NCBI RefSeq assembly: GCF_011075055.1
Contig: NC_058153.1
Location: forward strand, 4,216,001 to 4,280,000
Direction: 5' to 3'
Length of the DNA: 64,000 nucleotides
Source of the DNA: Mangifera indica
Taxonomy: Eukaryota > Streptophyta > Magnoliopsida > Sapindales > Anacardiaceae
Part shown: positions 1 to 12,783 of the stretch, in pieces
How positions within the stretch are numbered: the stretch's first letter is position 1
How the letters are laid out: each line of letters begins with the position of its first letter
Translations under genes and position numbers: made by a program
Notes under the pieces: generated by a model
Seen by the model: the letters and a program-made list of their open reading frames with translations, nothing else
Database searches by the model: none
What the model was told of the DNA's origin: nothing

Positions 1-670
1 TGTGATGTAGATTTAAATCAGAAGATAAACTCAATTTTAATGATAGATATAACAATTAATGATTAGTTGACACTCCTTTATGATACATCTCTGTTATTAA
101 AGTAAAAAATGTATCCAAAAGTTGGAATTCTTGAATGGGTAAAGGACTATTTTCTATCCAAATTTTAACTCAATTTAAAAAATATATCTATGATAGATAA
201 AAAAACTCAAACATCCATCCATTTTTAAACTGTCGTTAAGTTTTCTGTTAAATACAATAGTAAAACCGTTATTTAATAATAATATTAAAAAAAATATATA
301 ATTTTATCTCATTTTTCTCATCAGATTTTAAAAATTAACATTTAACCATTCTCCCTAAATTTTGAAAGTAGCTCCTCTTCTACCCCTCCAAATCCCTAAT
401 TTTTTCTTCACTCCTTCCTACAACCACTGCAGACGGACGTGGATGAGAAACTGTCCTTTTCCCTCCTTGAACTGATACAACCAATAAAATCCAAATCTAA
501 GTAACTAATTACCTCCAAAATATTAGTTTGCCCGTACATAAACATACCATATTTAATTACTCGAAGATACCGTATCAATTTCTTTGAAATTCTTCCGTAG
601 TTTATACTTTACACTTAGGTTGCTCTGATATCTCATCAACATTTTAACAACAATCGCAATGCCAGACATC
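1..670. other. AT-rich intergenic DNA, possible TIR-element remnant
   Basis: No coding potential seen. The stretch around 230-430 (a homopolymer-rich AT segment followed by a C/T-rich segment with CTCCCTAAATTTTGAAAG) resembles the interior of the GGCCAAAGGACT- elements found further along, for example near 25.9 kb. I could not find its terminal repeats, so it may be a decayed copy. Confidence 0.3.
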
Positions 671-678
671 GTGCAAAC

Positions 679-918
679 ATGAACATATCCCCAAATGTGT
701 ACCCTTTCGCTATTCAGTGCATTGACAATATACTAAATCAAGCTCACAGGTTTTCGATTCTATCCAAGTGCAGTGATGTAGTTCCCAAACCGTTCATTTA
801 CAACACTGTAATTGATAGGCTTTGCAAGGCTGGTAAAATGGATGAATTGGGCATCGTATCAGGGGAAGAATGTTTGAGGCTATCAGCAATTTCCAATCAC
901 CAACTCATTATTTGTTAA
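679..918 (+). pseudogene. PPR-like coding fragment
   Basis: This 79-codon open frame contains PKPFIYNTVIDRLCKAGKMD at about residues 36-55. That matches the core of a pentatricopeptide repeat (Y-N-x-(V/L)-I-x-x-L-C-K-x-G-x-(M/L)-D), the motif of organelle RNA-binding proteins. Only one motif is present, whereas functional PPR proteins carry many, and the flanking residues are not repeat-like. The frame ends soon after the motif. I read it as a relic or a captured fragment rather than a working gene. A short exon of a larger unseen gene is less likely, because nothing compatible lies on either side. Confidence 0.35.
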
Positions 919-1149
919 ATAAGATTTACTGTGACAATACAAATATAATCTTAACTTAAAAATCCCACATACAGCAACCAAGCTGAAAATATACAGGGTG
1001 TGTTTGCTTTCTTGGTGTGGAATTCATAAACAAAGTAGTCTTAAATCTTATTTTGTACATTGCTATCACCATTATTATACGAGAACCCCTCACTGAAAAT
1101 ATAGCACAAACGACTTGCTCATTCAGCCAACAATTCCTGCTCAAACAAA

Positions 1150-3518
1150 CTAAGCCACCACTGGGTATGATGCACAAGTTGCAACACCTAGAATCAAATC
1201 ATCAAAACCAGCATCAGCATAAAGGCTAATATAGTAGCTGTCAATTAACTTCCTTGTCAATTAAGACGATTAAGATCATTGTTCTCACTTTAAAAAAGAA
1301 ATTGATAGAAAGTGGAAACTTACCACACATGTTTTTCCCCAACTCCATCTTGAAGTAGCCATGGTCACCCCAGCTTTCCCCCCAAGAGTTCTTAATCAGC
1401 CAGTATGGAACACCATTTTCAACTCCATACCCAACTGCAAGAACTGCATGGTTCACATCCTGCCATAGAAGATCAAAGAAAGTTAGAAAAGCAATAATGC
1501 ATCACATTATTATTTCAATTTTCAGTTTTAACAGGTGAGAAAACATTGACATAAATGCTTACATATATGAATATTGACAAATCCTGATGAGTTTATCTTT
1601 GTCCTTTTAGAAACTAAAACCCGTTACAGAAATTTGAAATTTTTAGCAAATACTATAAAATCTTTTTGACAGATCCTCTACCTAAATAAACAAACATTCT
1701 CCATCCCTTTGAAACTCACCATGGGAGTAGAGCCACATGTGTCGCTACTGTAAACTCCACTCTTGTACAATCGGAAATCTTTTACGACCTGAAAGGCTAC
1801 ACTCACTGGTCGAACAAAAGCAACTGCATGCTTTAATTCATCCTCAGCACCCTGTAAATATACATGATATGAATCAGTAGCCTTATAAAAATATCTCTAA
1901 AACGAAAAAACAACAAGAATCCTGACTTATTAAGCTTGACAATTACATTCCCAACTCTAGCTCAATAAGATTCTTTTTCCATCACAGAGAAAGGTGACAC
2001 ATAAATCACCATTGATCTAATACATACTACAATGTGATTTAAAACAGAAAGCCTATCTGAAAATCAGGCATATATGGATAAGGTATTGAATACTCTACCA
2101 AGGTAATGTTGACAGAATCCACAACTTGTACACCAACATTTTCTGATGAGAATTTGCATACACCATCTTTACCGGTATAGGGATATGCCTCCTCAGTATC
2201 AAGGCCACCGTTGTATTTGATATATTCAAAGGCTTGCGACGGCAACCCACCATTACAACCAAAATTATTGAAAGCTTGGGCACAGTCGACAAGCTGTTGT
2301 TCTGACAAAGATATTTGCTTTCCAAAGGCCTGGTGGTAAGCTGCCTCAAGAGCTCCAGTTGTGCTGAAAACAGAATGACACCATAATTGACAGCCTTATT
2401 TTGCACGTTCTGATTTGAGTTCAAATTGAACTTACCTGAAGGTCCAGCAAGATCCACAGTGGCCTTGATCTTTCACCGGGCTAACTATGCCTACTTTTCT
2501 CCAGTCTTTCTACGCATACAGAAACAGAGGAAAAAGGAAAATTCGTAATCCAATAAAGTCCAAACGAATATCGCTATTTTTAAGTTCAATCATAATCCAA
2601 TAAAGTCCAAACGAATATCACTATTTTTCACAGACGATGTATCATCGTCTTTGTGATTTTAAAAATTTTGAATTTAAAGATAGAATTATCTAATCACCTG
2701 ATAACGCATCATCTGTATAATCAATTATAGTGTATTAAAAAACAATGAAGAATTTATAGTAGCTCCATTGACGTACCGTGTCGGGAAGGGCATCCTCGGT
2801 AAGCTTGTGATTGCCCTTTAGAGTAGCCGAGCAGTTTTGTGCAACTCCCAACCTGTGTCTTCTGAATTCTTCCCATGTCCAATCAGCAAACTCTGCTTGT
2901 CCACGTTTAATTAAACATTATCAACAATATTAATACCAACATGACAGACTGTTAGCATCTAAGAAGACACACACGCACGTGTAAATCACGATCACAAATG
3001 ACCAACCACATGCCTATACTCCATCACTATACACGGCTTGACCAATCATCAACGACTGGTATCGGTCAAGCAGCGATGCCGGTCAGTACAATAACTTAAT
3101 CCTTCCAACAGAACAGCAAAAAACTTACGGTTTACGCCGAGCTTGTAGGACAAGCCCTTTCTGTTAGTGGATCTGATTAAATCTAAGTTCTCGGAGAAAA
3201 TCTGAAATCGTAGTTTCAACTCTTCAACGGTCTCGTATTTCTTCTCATACCTAAACGAAACAATCTTTTTCAGAACAAATATCACGAATAAACGAATTTA
3301 CAACCACCGGAAAGAGAGAAAGCCACTCACCTGTGAGCAAAACGAGCAAAGGAGAGAGAGTGACGGGATTGGCCGATGACCTGGAGGACAGAAGCCTCGA
3401 AGTCAAAGAGGCCTTCCCATACCAATCTGATGGGATTGGACTCATCGAGGGTGGATCCTGTGGCCACGTAGGACGACAGTAGCAGGACGAGGGAGGACAC
3501 CAACGTTATGCTAGCCAT
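1150..3518 (-). CDS. AALP: Aleurain-like vacuolar cysteine protease (papain family C1A), complete, 8 exons
   Basis: Exons on the minus strand: 3331-3518, 3129-3250, 2777-2892, 2436-2509, 2099-2363, 1720-1851, 1324-1459, 1150-1187. All introns are GT-AG. The spliced frame is 356 codons plus TAG, close to the roughly 358 residues of plant aleurains. The start at 3518 opens a hydrophobic signal peptide (residues 1-22). The vacuolar sorting signal NPIR follows at 28-31, then an I29-type propeptide with an [20 protein letters not shown] helix. The mature enzyme has the oxyanion Gln157, catalytic Cys163 in CGSCW, His303 in [11 protein letters not shown] and Asn323 in IKNSWG. The Gly-rich [11 protein letters not shown] segment is also conserved. 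Family knowledge: aminopeptidase/endopeptidase of the lytic vacuole, involved in protein turnover and senescence. No frameshift or lost residue was seen. The product call is very secure; the exact orthologue is inferred. Confidence 0.95.
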
Positions 3519-3540
3519 GTCTGAGATGTGTTTTGTGGGG

Positions 3541-3583
3541 ATGAGAAGAGAAGAGAAGAGAAGCGAAGAGAGGGTTAAATAAA
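3541..3583 (-). promoter_or_regulatory. Putative core promoter of the aleurain-like gene
   Basis: Read on the minus strand, TTTATTTAA at 3575-3583 is a TATA-like element about 57 bases upstream of the start codon. It is followed by a pure pyrimidine tract (3541-3573), like the Y-patch of plant core promoters. The spacing implies a very short 5' leader. Inference only; no transcript evidence. Confidence 0.4.
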
Positions 3584-3599
3584 GAAACAAGAGGTCCGA

Positions 3600-6500
3600 T
3601 GTTATCGGGAAAGGTTAAAATGGTCAAGATTCCACTGCGCACCTGCACGTCGCTGTATGGTCCCTTTAGCGTATATAATGCTGACACTGGTGACGTGTAC
3701 GATGACGTGGAATTATTGTCTTTTGTTGAAAGTAAAATTGAATATCCAATTGGTTAAAATAGCAAAATTTCCATTTGGTTTGAATTTTCCATCGTATATT
3801 GGGTAAATTCAGTTTCCAACCTCAGGTATTATAAATGATCATTGTTATCCTTTAAACTTTAAAAAAATAAATTTTCACCCATCATTCATTTTTGTTATTG
3901 AATTTGTTAGCTATTTTTTTAGAAATAACAATTTTTTTTAATTAAATTACAAAATTATTGTTAACCATTAATATAAATATCAAATTACCAATATATCTTT
4001 ATTAATTTTGAAATTTATCAATAAAATTTTTAAAAAATATCAAAATTTTAATAAATTTTAAAATATTATATTTTAGTAATTTTTTTTTGGTGTAGTTATC
4101 ATTTTTTAAATTACTGATGAGATATATTGAAAATTTAAAATTTTCAAAAAGAATAAACTTTTTAAAATTTTAAAAAGCCCTAAAAAATTCATTAGCACAT
4201 TTGATATTTTTAAAATTTTGTTTACCTTCTAAATTATCTAAAATTTTGGATGATTTCTAATTAACTTTAAAATATTATATTTTTATAAGTTTTTTAGGAT
4301 ATAACTATTATTTTTTAAACTACTTTAATATCTAAAAAACATCTCTAATTTTTTGAATTTTTAAAAATTTCCTTTAAAATTTTTATTAGCACCTCTAATA
4401 TTTTTTAAATTATAATTTTCATCCTAAACTTTTGAAAAGAGAAAATAAAAAACATAACGAAGAAAATAAAATTTTTAAAAAGTAAGAAAAAATAAATAAA
4501 AAATCTATGTAAAATAACTCTTGGTTTTTAATTTAATAAAATTTATTAACAAAATTAAATAATGGATGTAAATATAGTTTTTTGAAATTAGAGAACAAAA
4601 ATTCGTCCTTTTTGGCCAAGATTTAAAATATCTAATAAGCGATCTGTCCATCTTCAATTATGACTTATTATTTACAGCAGACAAATATGGTGGGCCCGGA
4701 AGGCCTGATTTTTCCAGGTCACCTTTATAACATTATACAGTAGAGAATATGACGTGGATAAGATTCCGCAATTGAATGGACGGTCACCAGAATTTTTGGT
4801 CATGTCCAAATTTTATGTTTTAAATTGAGGCATGCGCTGGGAAAATATCTCATGAATGTGACGTTAATAAGAATAATATCTATTTCTGATAATAAGACGA
4901 GATGGGCAAAATACATGCAAGTGGGCCTCTTGCTTGGCCACACGTGTTACAAATTGATTGGCGTTTGAATTGAAATTCCGAAAATCTCTCCCGTCTTCTT
5001 CTTCCAAGATAATATCAAATTTGGACATGGCCTCTATTAGTCAAATCAAATGTTTAGGCATTGAAAATTCAGAAGCTTTGGTTAAAAAGATTGCAGAAAG
5101 CCATTTTGTGACAATTTTAAGTAGTTGTCTTCATTTCCTTTGCAAAATTATAGGCCTATAGACCAAATCAATTCAAAAAATACATAAGGCCCATGTCCGA
5201 TGTTATGCATATGAGGTTAGGTTGTACTAGAGTAATTCGTGAGTTAATTTGTTAATTTTGATAAAAAATTTTTTTTATATTTTAATTATTATTTAATTTG
5301 AAATTTTTTAATAATTATATAAACAGTATTAGCCCTAGTTAACCTATGTGCTTTATGTCCAATCCTAAAGGCTTACGAGTTTGACACAATCTATTACAAT
5401 ACTGAGTATGTCCTTCTAGATCGAGCCATTTTTAGTGTTTTGGGCTAAGTCAAGGGTTAACTTAGCTCATTTGTCGTGTCTAGCGTAGAATTAACTTAAC
5501 TTGAACTCATTAATATCCTATTTTTGAAATTTATTATTTCATAATTTAAAATATATTAGAAATACAATTTATTTATATTTTAATATAGTATCAAAGTTGA
5601 GCATCTTGGCGATATTTTAGTTAAACTCGTTCACACTTTCCCCTTCACATGTGTGAAAAGTGAAAAAATAAATTTATTTTGGTCTATTTACGCCTTCAAC
5701 TATGTAAAAAGTGAAATGAGAAGTTTAAATTAAATAAATTATTTACTTATTTGAGTTTGACAAGGCAGTTAGAATATATACTAATAGATTTAAATATATT
5801 TTAAATATATTATTTTTATTTTAGAATATATCAAGAAATACAATTTGTTCAGATTTTAACCATTTTATATAATCAACATTTATTTTCTAAATAAAATTTT
5901 AAATTATTTCCGCCAAATAATATTATTTGAATGATGACTTCACTTGGAAATGTTTATCTGTAACTAGCAAGGGGGTATATTAAAGCCCTCAAATTAAATT
6001 AATCTATATATCAGAATTTTTTTTTTTTAATTTTCAACTTTCAATGGAGTTTTAAATAATTTAAATTTTAAAGAATTTCAAATAATATTGACTCCTATGT
6101 ACAATGAGAATAAAAAAAATCCAAAATGATAGAAATAATATTGCATAATCATAATTATTTATTAATGCTAATTTTTCGTAACCGACTAATGTATATAATT
6201 CTGAGTATTATATAATTTAGATTATATTAGCATCAATTTGAATCTAATAAGATTCCTATGTCAATTGCGATATGATATAAATATAAGAAAATAAAGTAGA
6301 AAATAAAGAGAACAAGATACAACATTTTTAATAATGTTGGTCTGATTATTGAAATGCTTACCTCCACAACGAGCTAAGGTGACATGTGTGCCTCGTATAC
6401 GATGAATAGTATGTGTACTAAAGTATTTGCCTTTGATGTGTCCCTTTTAAATCTACGGAGGAAACTTTATACTTATAAGATAGACAAAAAGAAGTTACAT

Positions 6501-7861
6501 TCAAATTTGGATAATTTGTGTATTCATAATTTAGATATTATTTTTTGGATTTATTTATATTTTAATTGAAATAAAAGGAAATATTTACAATATCAATAAT
6601 ATCTCAATTAGACTTTCCTTTGTTGTTACAAATGATAAATAGGAAAATTTTTGTTAAAGATTCTAAATAGATTGGCTACTAAGTGAAATTTTTCTCATTG
6701 CCTTTAACTAGAATGTCTATCCACTTCTCTTGTCATCCATTAGATTGGAAAAACATCTTATGATATAGTTTGGCATTTGGTCGCTAGTCGTAATTGCTTG
6801 AGTAAGATCCTTTGAGTAGAAGCTTTTCAGAGAGAAATTCCACAAGCTAAAGAATATCATACAATAATTGCCCCTAGTTCTAAGAGGGCATCGAGGACTT
6901 CAAGAACTTCAATCACTATCATTCTTATATGGGATGCTATCATATGGAGATTACCATATCTTTCTGATAAGGACATACTAGTTGGCATCATTATGAATCC
7001 ATGCATTTCAAGTCGTGTGTTGATTTAGCTGTTTTACTTTTCTCATGAAATATGATTGTTCGTAAACTATTTACATCAAAGAATGGTTAGCACATGTCTA
7101 TGGGGTTGTGTTGAATGGCTAAGATTGATTCTTGTTTGTTCCTTGATTTTGGTTATAAAAGAAGCGACAGGTTGGCTCAAGTCTCAAATTTTGCAAAGTT
7201 TTCTTCTCTTGTTATTTTGTGGGTATTCTAATAGCCTTGCCTTCTTATTGATAAAAGGAATATCGTCATTGGCCTATAAGACAATGAGTTACTCAACCCT
7301 TGAGAGTCTTAAGTCATGAAGATTTTTTATATATTTAATTTTCTTTGTACAACGACAAGAGTAGAGAAGTTCTTTCAAATATAATGAAAAAGGAAAGTTT
7401 AGAGTCTGAGTCCTCTTTTGAAGAAGAAGATACATGTATGAGTTTTACTATGACTTTCCTGATCAGTCAATAAGGGGCATATGTTTTCTTATCATTGTAG
7501 TAGATAAGATTATGCATCCCTCGTGGGTGCATAAAGATGTCTTGTGTTATGATGACTTTCCTAATACAATTGTGTTAAAAGTCTCTCTATAAGCTAGTTG
7601 CCTCATCTCATGACTTAGAATCCATCTAAAGAAATGTGTGAGATGGACACTTGTGTCTTTGGTGTCAAGGTTAGGTTGAAGATGAAAAGCTTGTTGGGGG
7701 GAACCCTTAAGGTACGTATTGAGAGCTCAACATTCTTATGGTATCTGTCTTTTTCCTACATAGGTTATACTACTTAAAATGTATATGCTTCTTTTGGGAT
7801 AATTGTGCAAAGGTGATACTATAATAACTAAAACATGCACTTGCTTCTCGTATAAGGCCGT
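3600..7861. other. Gene-free AT-rich region
   Basis: The proximal part (3600-4950) is upstream sequence of the protease gene followed by long A/T tracts. At 4900-5160 and 6280-7700 base composition is more balanced and short open frames occur. None shows a recognisable domain or codon pattern, and I could not identify a transposon end. It may be strongly decayed mobile DNA. Confidence 0.4.
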
Positions 7862-7866
7862 TGTGA

Positions 7867-8004
7867 TTTAACATCCCTCCGAAAGCGAAATGTTACTAAT
7901 TAATATCTGGAGCGATTATTTTAAAACAAATTTTTAAAATGAACTCGTCACTAAAAATGTTCAGAAATTATTCTAAGAAAATTAAAAATCTGAAAGCGAA
8001 CAAA

Positions 8005-8061
<57 letters not shown>

Positions 8062-9765
8062 ATATGAAAACACATCTGAAAAGTATTTGAAAACATGAAG
8101 TAATCATATATAACTGTACAACCATTTGAAGAAGGTTAAAAGTCAACAATAACATATGGTTATACGCATGTAACATAAACTAGAGATAATCTGTTTTAGC
8201 CGGATCTATCTTCGTTGACTTGACCCTACCTCACAGTTACCTCAATCACTTGTACCTACAATCATGAAAGAAAAAGGAAGTGAGAGACAAGACCACTCAG
8301 TAAGGGGAGGAAATTAAGTAAATTATCTTATTTTTTGTTCTAAATTATTCTCAGGACTCAATCTCACATCATAATCTCCTCAAGGAATCGAGAGAATAAT
8401 CTAGTTCATCTTTTACTATTTGAGTCATACTTTGTCCTATCTGGTGTCTATCTGATACTTTTTGAAAGCTGACTATAGGGATTTGACATTTTTCTAAGCT
8501 CAAGCTCTCGTTCTTTCTCTCACTACATTATTTCTGAATCTGAATTATGTTCTACTATAAGCATGCTCTACTGCGAGTAGACCTTACTGCGGGTCTATGT
8601 CCTACTGTAGACGTGCCATATTACGGGCCGTGTAACGTAAAGTACTCCCTCATAATTTATAGCATGCATACGTGCATTATCTCTTACTAATCTTGAATCC
8701 GTCTAAAACTATTTGTAACCCACCAGACCATACTCTTGGAATGACCCCTGAATCTTAAGCCCCAAATTCCTTTTCTTGTTTTTCTTTCTTTTCTTTTTCC
8801 CTCATTTCTTTCCTTTCCTTTATTTCTTTTCTTCCTTTTCTTTCCAAAAACTGTAAATTACTGTTTATTGGATTGTTCACTTAGTAGAGTAGTCTTTTTG
8901 TTCATGTAATTTAATAGTTCAAATGGAATCTAATTCATATAAGTTATATATCATTGAAAAGAGAATTCAAAGAGCTTTCCAAAAAGCTATAATAACACTC
9001 ATGATTCATCAGATAAGATAGTCAAAATGTAGGATGAAATCAATGACAAAAAACTATATTTACTGTTCATTTAGTAAGACAGTCTTTTCGTTTATACAAC
9101 TTAATAATTCAAACAATCTTTAATTCATATAAGTTATATATCATTGAAAAGATAATTCAAATAGCTTTCTAACAAGCTATAATAACACTTATGATTCATC
9201 ATATAAGACAGTCAAAACGTGGGATAAAATCAATAACAAAACTGTAAATATTATCCAACTCTTTATCGTGAACAAAATCACACACATAGATATCCCAAAT
9301 AGCAAAACAACATTTTTCAACTTCAAAATCATCATTTATAACATAAATTCAATGAACCAAAAGTATAAAACATGAAACATAACAAGAATAATACCACTTA
9401 TCTAGTTTCAAGCCAATCTTTATCAAGTTGGCTCCTTCCTCTTTGTATTCCTTTTTTTCTCACCAAAACCACCTTAAATCAACATCAAAACATATAACAC
9501 ATTCACATAACATGCATCCAATAGATATAAACATAGGTAAAGGGAAAAAAAATAGATCTTTTGATTACCAAGGCTCCAAAGTGCGTCATCTTCTTTTCCT
9601 TTCTTACTTAGTTTCCAAAACCCTTTCAAATAATCCACTTTTTTTCAAAAACAAAGCAAAAACATGAAGAAAGTTGTTTTCTTCTAGAAAAGACGGGAGA
9701 AGATGATGGAAAAAGGCTCGAAGTTTCTTTTTTTTTTTTGTGTTTTCTCTCTTATATCTATATAC

Positions 9766-9796
<31 letters not shown>

Positions 9797-9941
9797 GCCT
9801 TTATCTTTTTGTAATTATTTTATATCTATATATATATATACACACACACATACATTTGAACATATATATTTAAAACTGAAAATATCTTAAAGCAGAGTTA
9901 AAAGACATAAATACCTCTGAAATATATCTGAAGGTATTACA
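7867..9941 (+). mobile_element. Solo LTR, copy 1 (probably Ty3/Gypsy-type)
   Basis: The sequence is flanked by a perfect 5-bp duplication TGTGA (7862-7866 and 9942-9946). It begins TTTAACATCCCTCC, where copies 2 and 3 have T-G at the 5' end, and it ends GGTATTACA. It aligns along its length with 36791-39047 and, inverted, with 58467-60733. There is no internal retrotransposon region or second LTR next to it, so it is a solo LTR, the product expected from LTR-LTR recombination. Inside are a (TA)n tract, a run of CTACTGCG-type repeats, a C/T-rich tract and two units of a repeat of about 190 bp (near 8877 and 9066). Orientation follows the TG...CA convention; the superfamily call rests on general LTR style. 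Confidence 0.85.
8006..8059. repeat. (TA)n microsatellite
   Basis: An uninterrupted AT dinucleotide run inside solo LTR copy 1. Copy 2 lacks this run at the equivalent place, so it is a later expansion. Confidence 0.95.
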
Positions 9942-9946
9942 TGTGA

Positions 9947-12190
9947 TTCACTTAGTGTCAAACGCGTAGTTCTCATCTCATGTGATTATTTTTTAACTTA
10001 ATTTATAACTATTTTTTATCATGTTCAGTTTTTTGTCTCATTATTCATTTTTGTTGCACTATTTTGTTTTCTATCCAAAATATCTAATTCAAATGAATAA
10101 CTATTATAGGTGTAAGCGATATTAATCCTATTATATATTATACGAAGTGATAAAAATTCTATAAATTGTTAAAACTAGCCTATGATTTTGATGGGTGAGT
10201 AAAACTCTAAACCTTTCAAATTTAAATGGTAGAAAATTATGTTTCTATTTTTAATTCAAAATCACATAACCACTAAATAATATATATTAAATATATTTTT
10301 ATTTATGTATTCAAATAGCGAGTTATATATTTGAGAAAAGACTATTTTGTTTTTTTGCCCAATGACATGATATTAACCTTCATCTTTAAAAACAATATTT
10401 TTTATATTGTTTTATTAGTTTGGAAATTTCATTATTTTAATGTAAAAATATTTTAATAGCTGAATTTTGAAATTTAAATATTATTATGATAAATTTAATT
10501 ATAGTTCTAACTTTACAATAATAATAAAATAACGAGAATATCCTTTTATAATTTATTAGACAAGCTCATTATTTCTTTATGCCAACACTATTACCACCCT
10601 GCCACTATCAACAAAACTAGTGGTGTATCAGGTTTGACTCTTTATATTTGAAAATAATAAAATTTCTAAACTCGATTATTCACTTATATGAATATTTAGG
10701 TTTTTTTTTCTCTAATAACTTAAAGACTAAAGGATATAAATGGTTGACTTTCTACAAAGCTATACTTATTAGTTGCCTTCATTCAATTGATCACCTCATT
10801 GGCATTGACTAAGTTTGGATGATCTTTTTTTTTTTTTTTTGCAAGATACAAAGCATTATGTTGATTCTTCAAGCAAGATTGTCAATTGCAATGAAAACAC
10901 TTTATTTTTAAGCAATCGTTATCAATACAAAAAAATCTAACTTTTTTTCAAAAGGATTACTTCATATTAGCTAAGAATATTATTAAGATTGTGTGATGTA
11001 ATAGGAATTACATTGAAACAGTGCAATTTCAACTAAATTACACTATTTTGGTGCAACTATAGTTAGAATCTTATTATAATAGTGTGATCACAATTGAATG
11101 AGTGTCGGTTGACGAGATTTTTTTTTAATCATCAATTTTGTGATTGAAGTTTGAAGAGAATGAATAAGAGAAGGTTGGGCAGTTTTGAGAGACGGGATAA
11201 GATAGAGATTAAAGACCAAGAAGAAGGACGAGTTATATTTTGAAGTAGAAGGATAAAAATCCTTTTCTCATGATAATTGAATTGTGTATCAAAGTTAAAT
11301 TTTTTTTATAATGTATTGTGTATCATACCGTAAAATACATATTTTAAAAAATAATATAATAAAATATTAATAAAATAATATAAAAATTCTAATTAATATA
11401 TCACCATTTGATAAAATATTACAAATATTTTTAAAAATTTTATATACACCCATATTATATATTTATTTTTTTAAGAAAATTAATTTATATTGATAATAGA
11501 TATTATATATATTAATTTTATGATTTATATTATTTTTTATTTATATTATATTATATTATTATATGGGCTAATAATTATAGTTTGTACAAACAAAAGAAAG
11601 CGTGGAAATAATCATTCACCTCTTTTTGTTCTCTCATTAAGAAAGCCTTTTATAACAATGATCAATCTTCACACTATAATACAAACTAAACTAGCCTTTT
11701 ATAGACTTTGACCCATTGCAAAACCGCACGTCGTCGTTTCGTCTGTAAGAAATTGGTTGTGTTTAGGACAATAGCCACTAGCGGGGGTCTTTGCTAGCTC
11801 ACACGTACTCGGCTACTATGATTCTTAGTAATATACAGTTTTTCGATTATTAATTGTAACCCTTGATTACTTAATCTAAATCTCGTAATTAAGTCTCTGG
11901 TCAACCACTTCTAAACAGGATTAATCAATAAATACTGCAGAAAATTGAACTGAAAATGACGACCAGAGATTATACAAACTAAGACTTTTCTTCTATGCAA
12001 AAAAGTTGATTAGTTTGTAATTTGTTCGCTACATACAATTATTTAAAAAGCAATCGATATTGGGCGTTTGGTGAATTTCCATATACAAATATAGAGAGAG
12101 AAGGTGAAAGTAGTTGTACTTTATTTGATTTGTTCATCCTAATTTTTAACACCTGAAAAAATAGAAAACCATTGATATAGTAAGAATAAT
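9947..12190. other. Gene-free AT-rich region
   Basis: Long A/T tracts and short random frames only. The segment 11690-11960 is less AT-biased (GCACGTCGTCGTTTCGTC) but has no coding frame or structure I could name. Confidence 0.4.
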
Positions 12191-12198
12191 AACTATAA

Positions 12199-12783
12199 GG
12201 CTTGAAAACTTATCCTTGTCTAAGATTTGTTGTATTTAAAAATTGAAATTCTAATTTTTAGACGGTTAGAATTAATAAAAATCAATTAATTTTGAGGTTA
12301 AAATTATTATTTAATTATTAATATATTTAAAATAATAAAATATTATTATTTTATTTAAAAAATTAATAATTTTTCTCCGAAATTAAACTTTGAAATATAA
12401 ACATTTTCTCTTTTAGGATTTTTTTTTTAATTCACCTTTTTTGGTGTTGTCCCTAATAGGCTTCTTTCTCTCCCCCCTTTTCCAACACTCTCTCTGGATG
12501 AAACAATCATTTTCATCTAAGCTTGAGGAAGTTGATGTTGAAAAAGACGAGGGAAAGAAAAGCCAATTGGAGATGATGTTGGAAAAGCGAAAAAAGAAAG
12601 AAACTCAAAGAAAAAATTATTAATTTTTTAAATTAAAAATTAAAAATATTTTATTATTTTTAATATATTAATAATTAAATAATAATTTTATTTTTAAAAT
12701 TAATTAATATTATTAATTTTAATTATTTATGAGTCAAAGGTTAAATTTTTAATATTTGAATGATACTAATAAGTCTTTTGGCC
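12199..12783. mobile_element. Degenerate foldback-type TIR element of the GGCCAAAGGACT- family
   Basis: The right end reads ...AATAAGTCTTTTGGCC, the reverse complement of the family terminus. The left end (GGCTTGAAAACTTATCC) is a diverged match. The arms just inside are long AT-rich inverted repeats (about 12250-12370 against 12615-12740) around a C/T- then A/G-rich core. Candidate 9-bp flanks match at only 5 of 9 positions, so the insertion boundaries are less certain than for the other copies. Confidence 0.5.

Noticed and set aside
7982..8176. Minus-strand 64-codon frame with an Ile-Tyr run
   Set aside because: It is translation of the (TA)n microsatellite.
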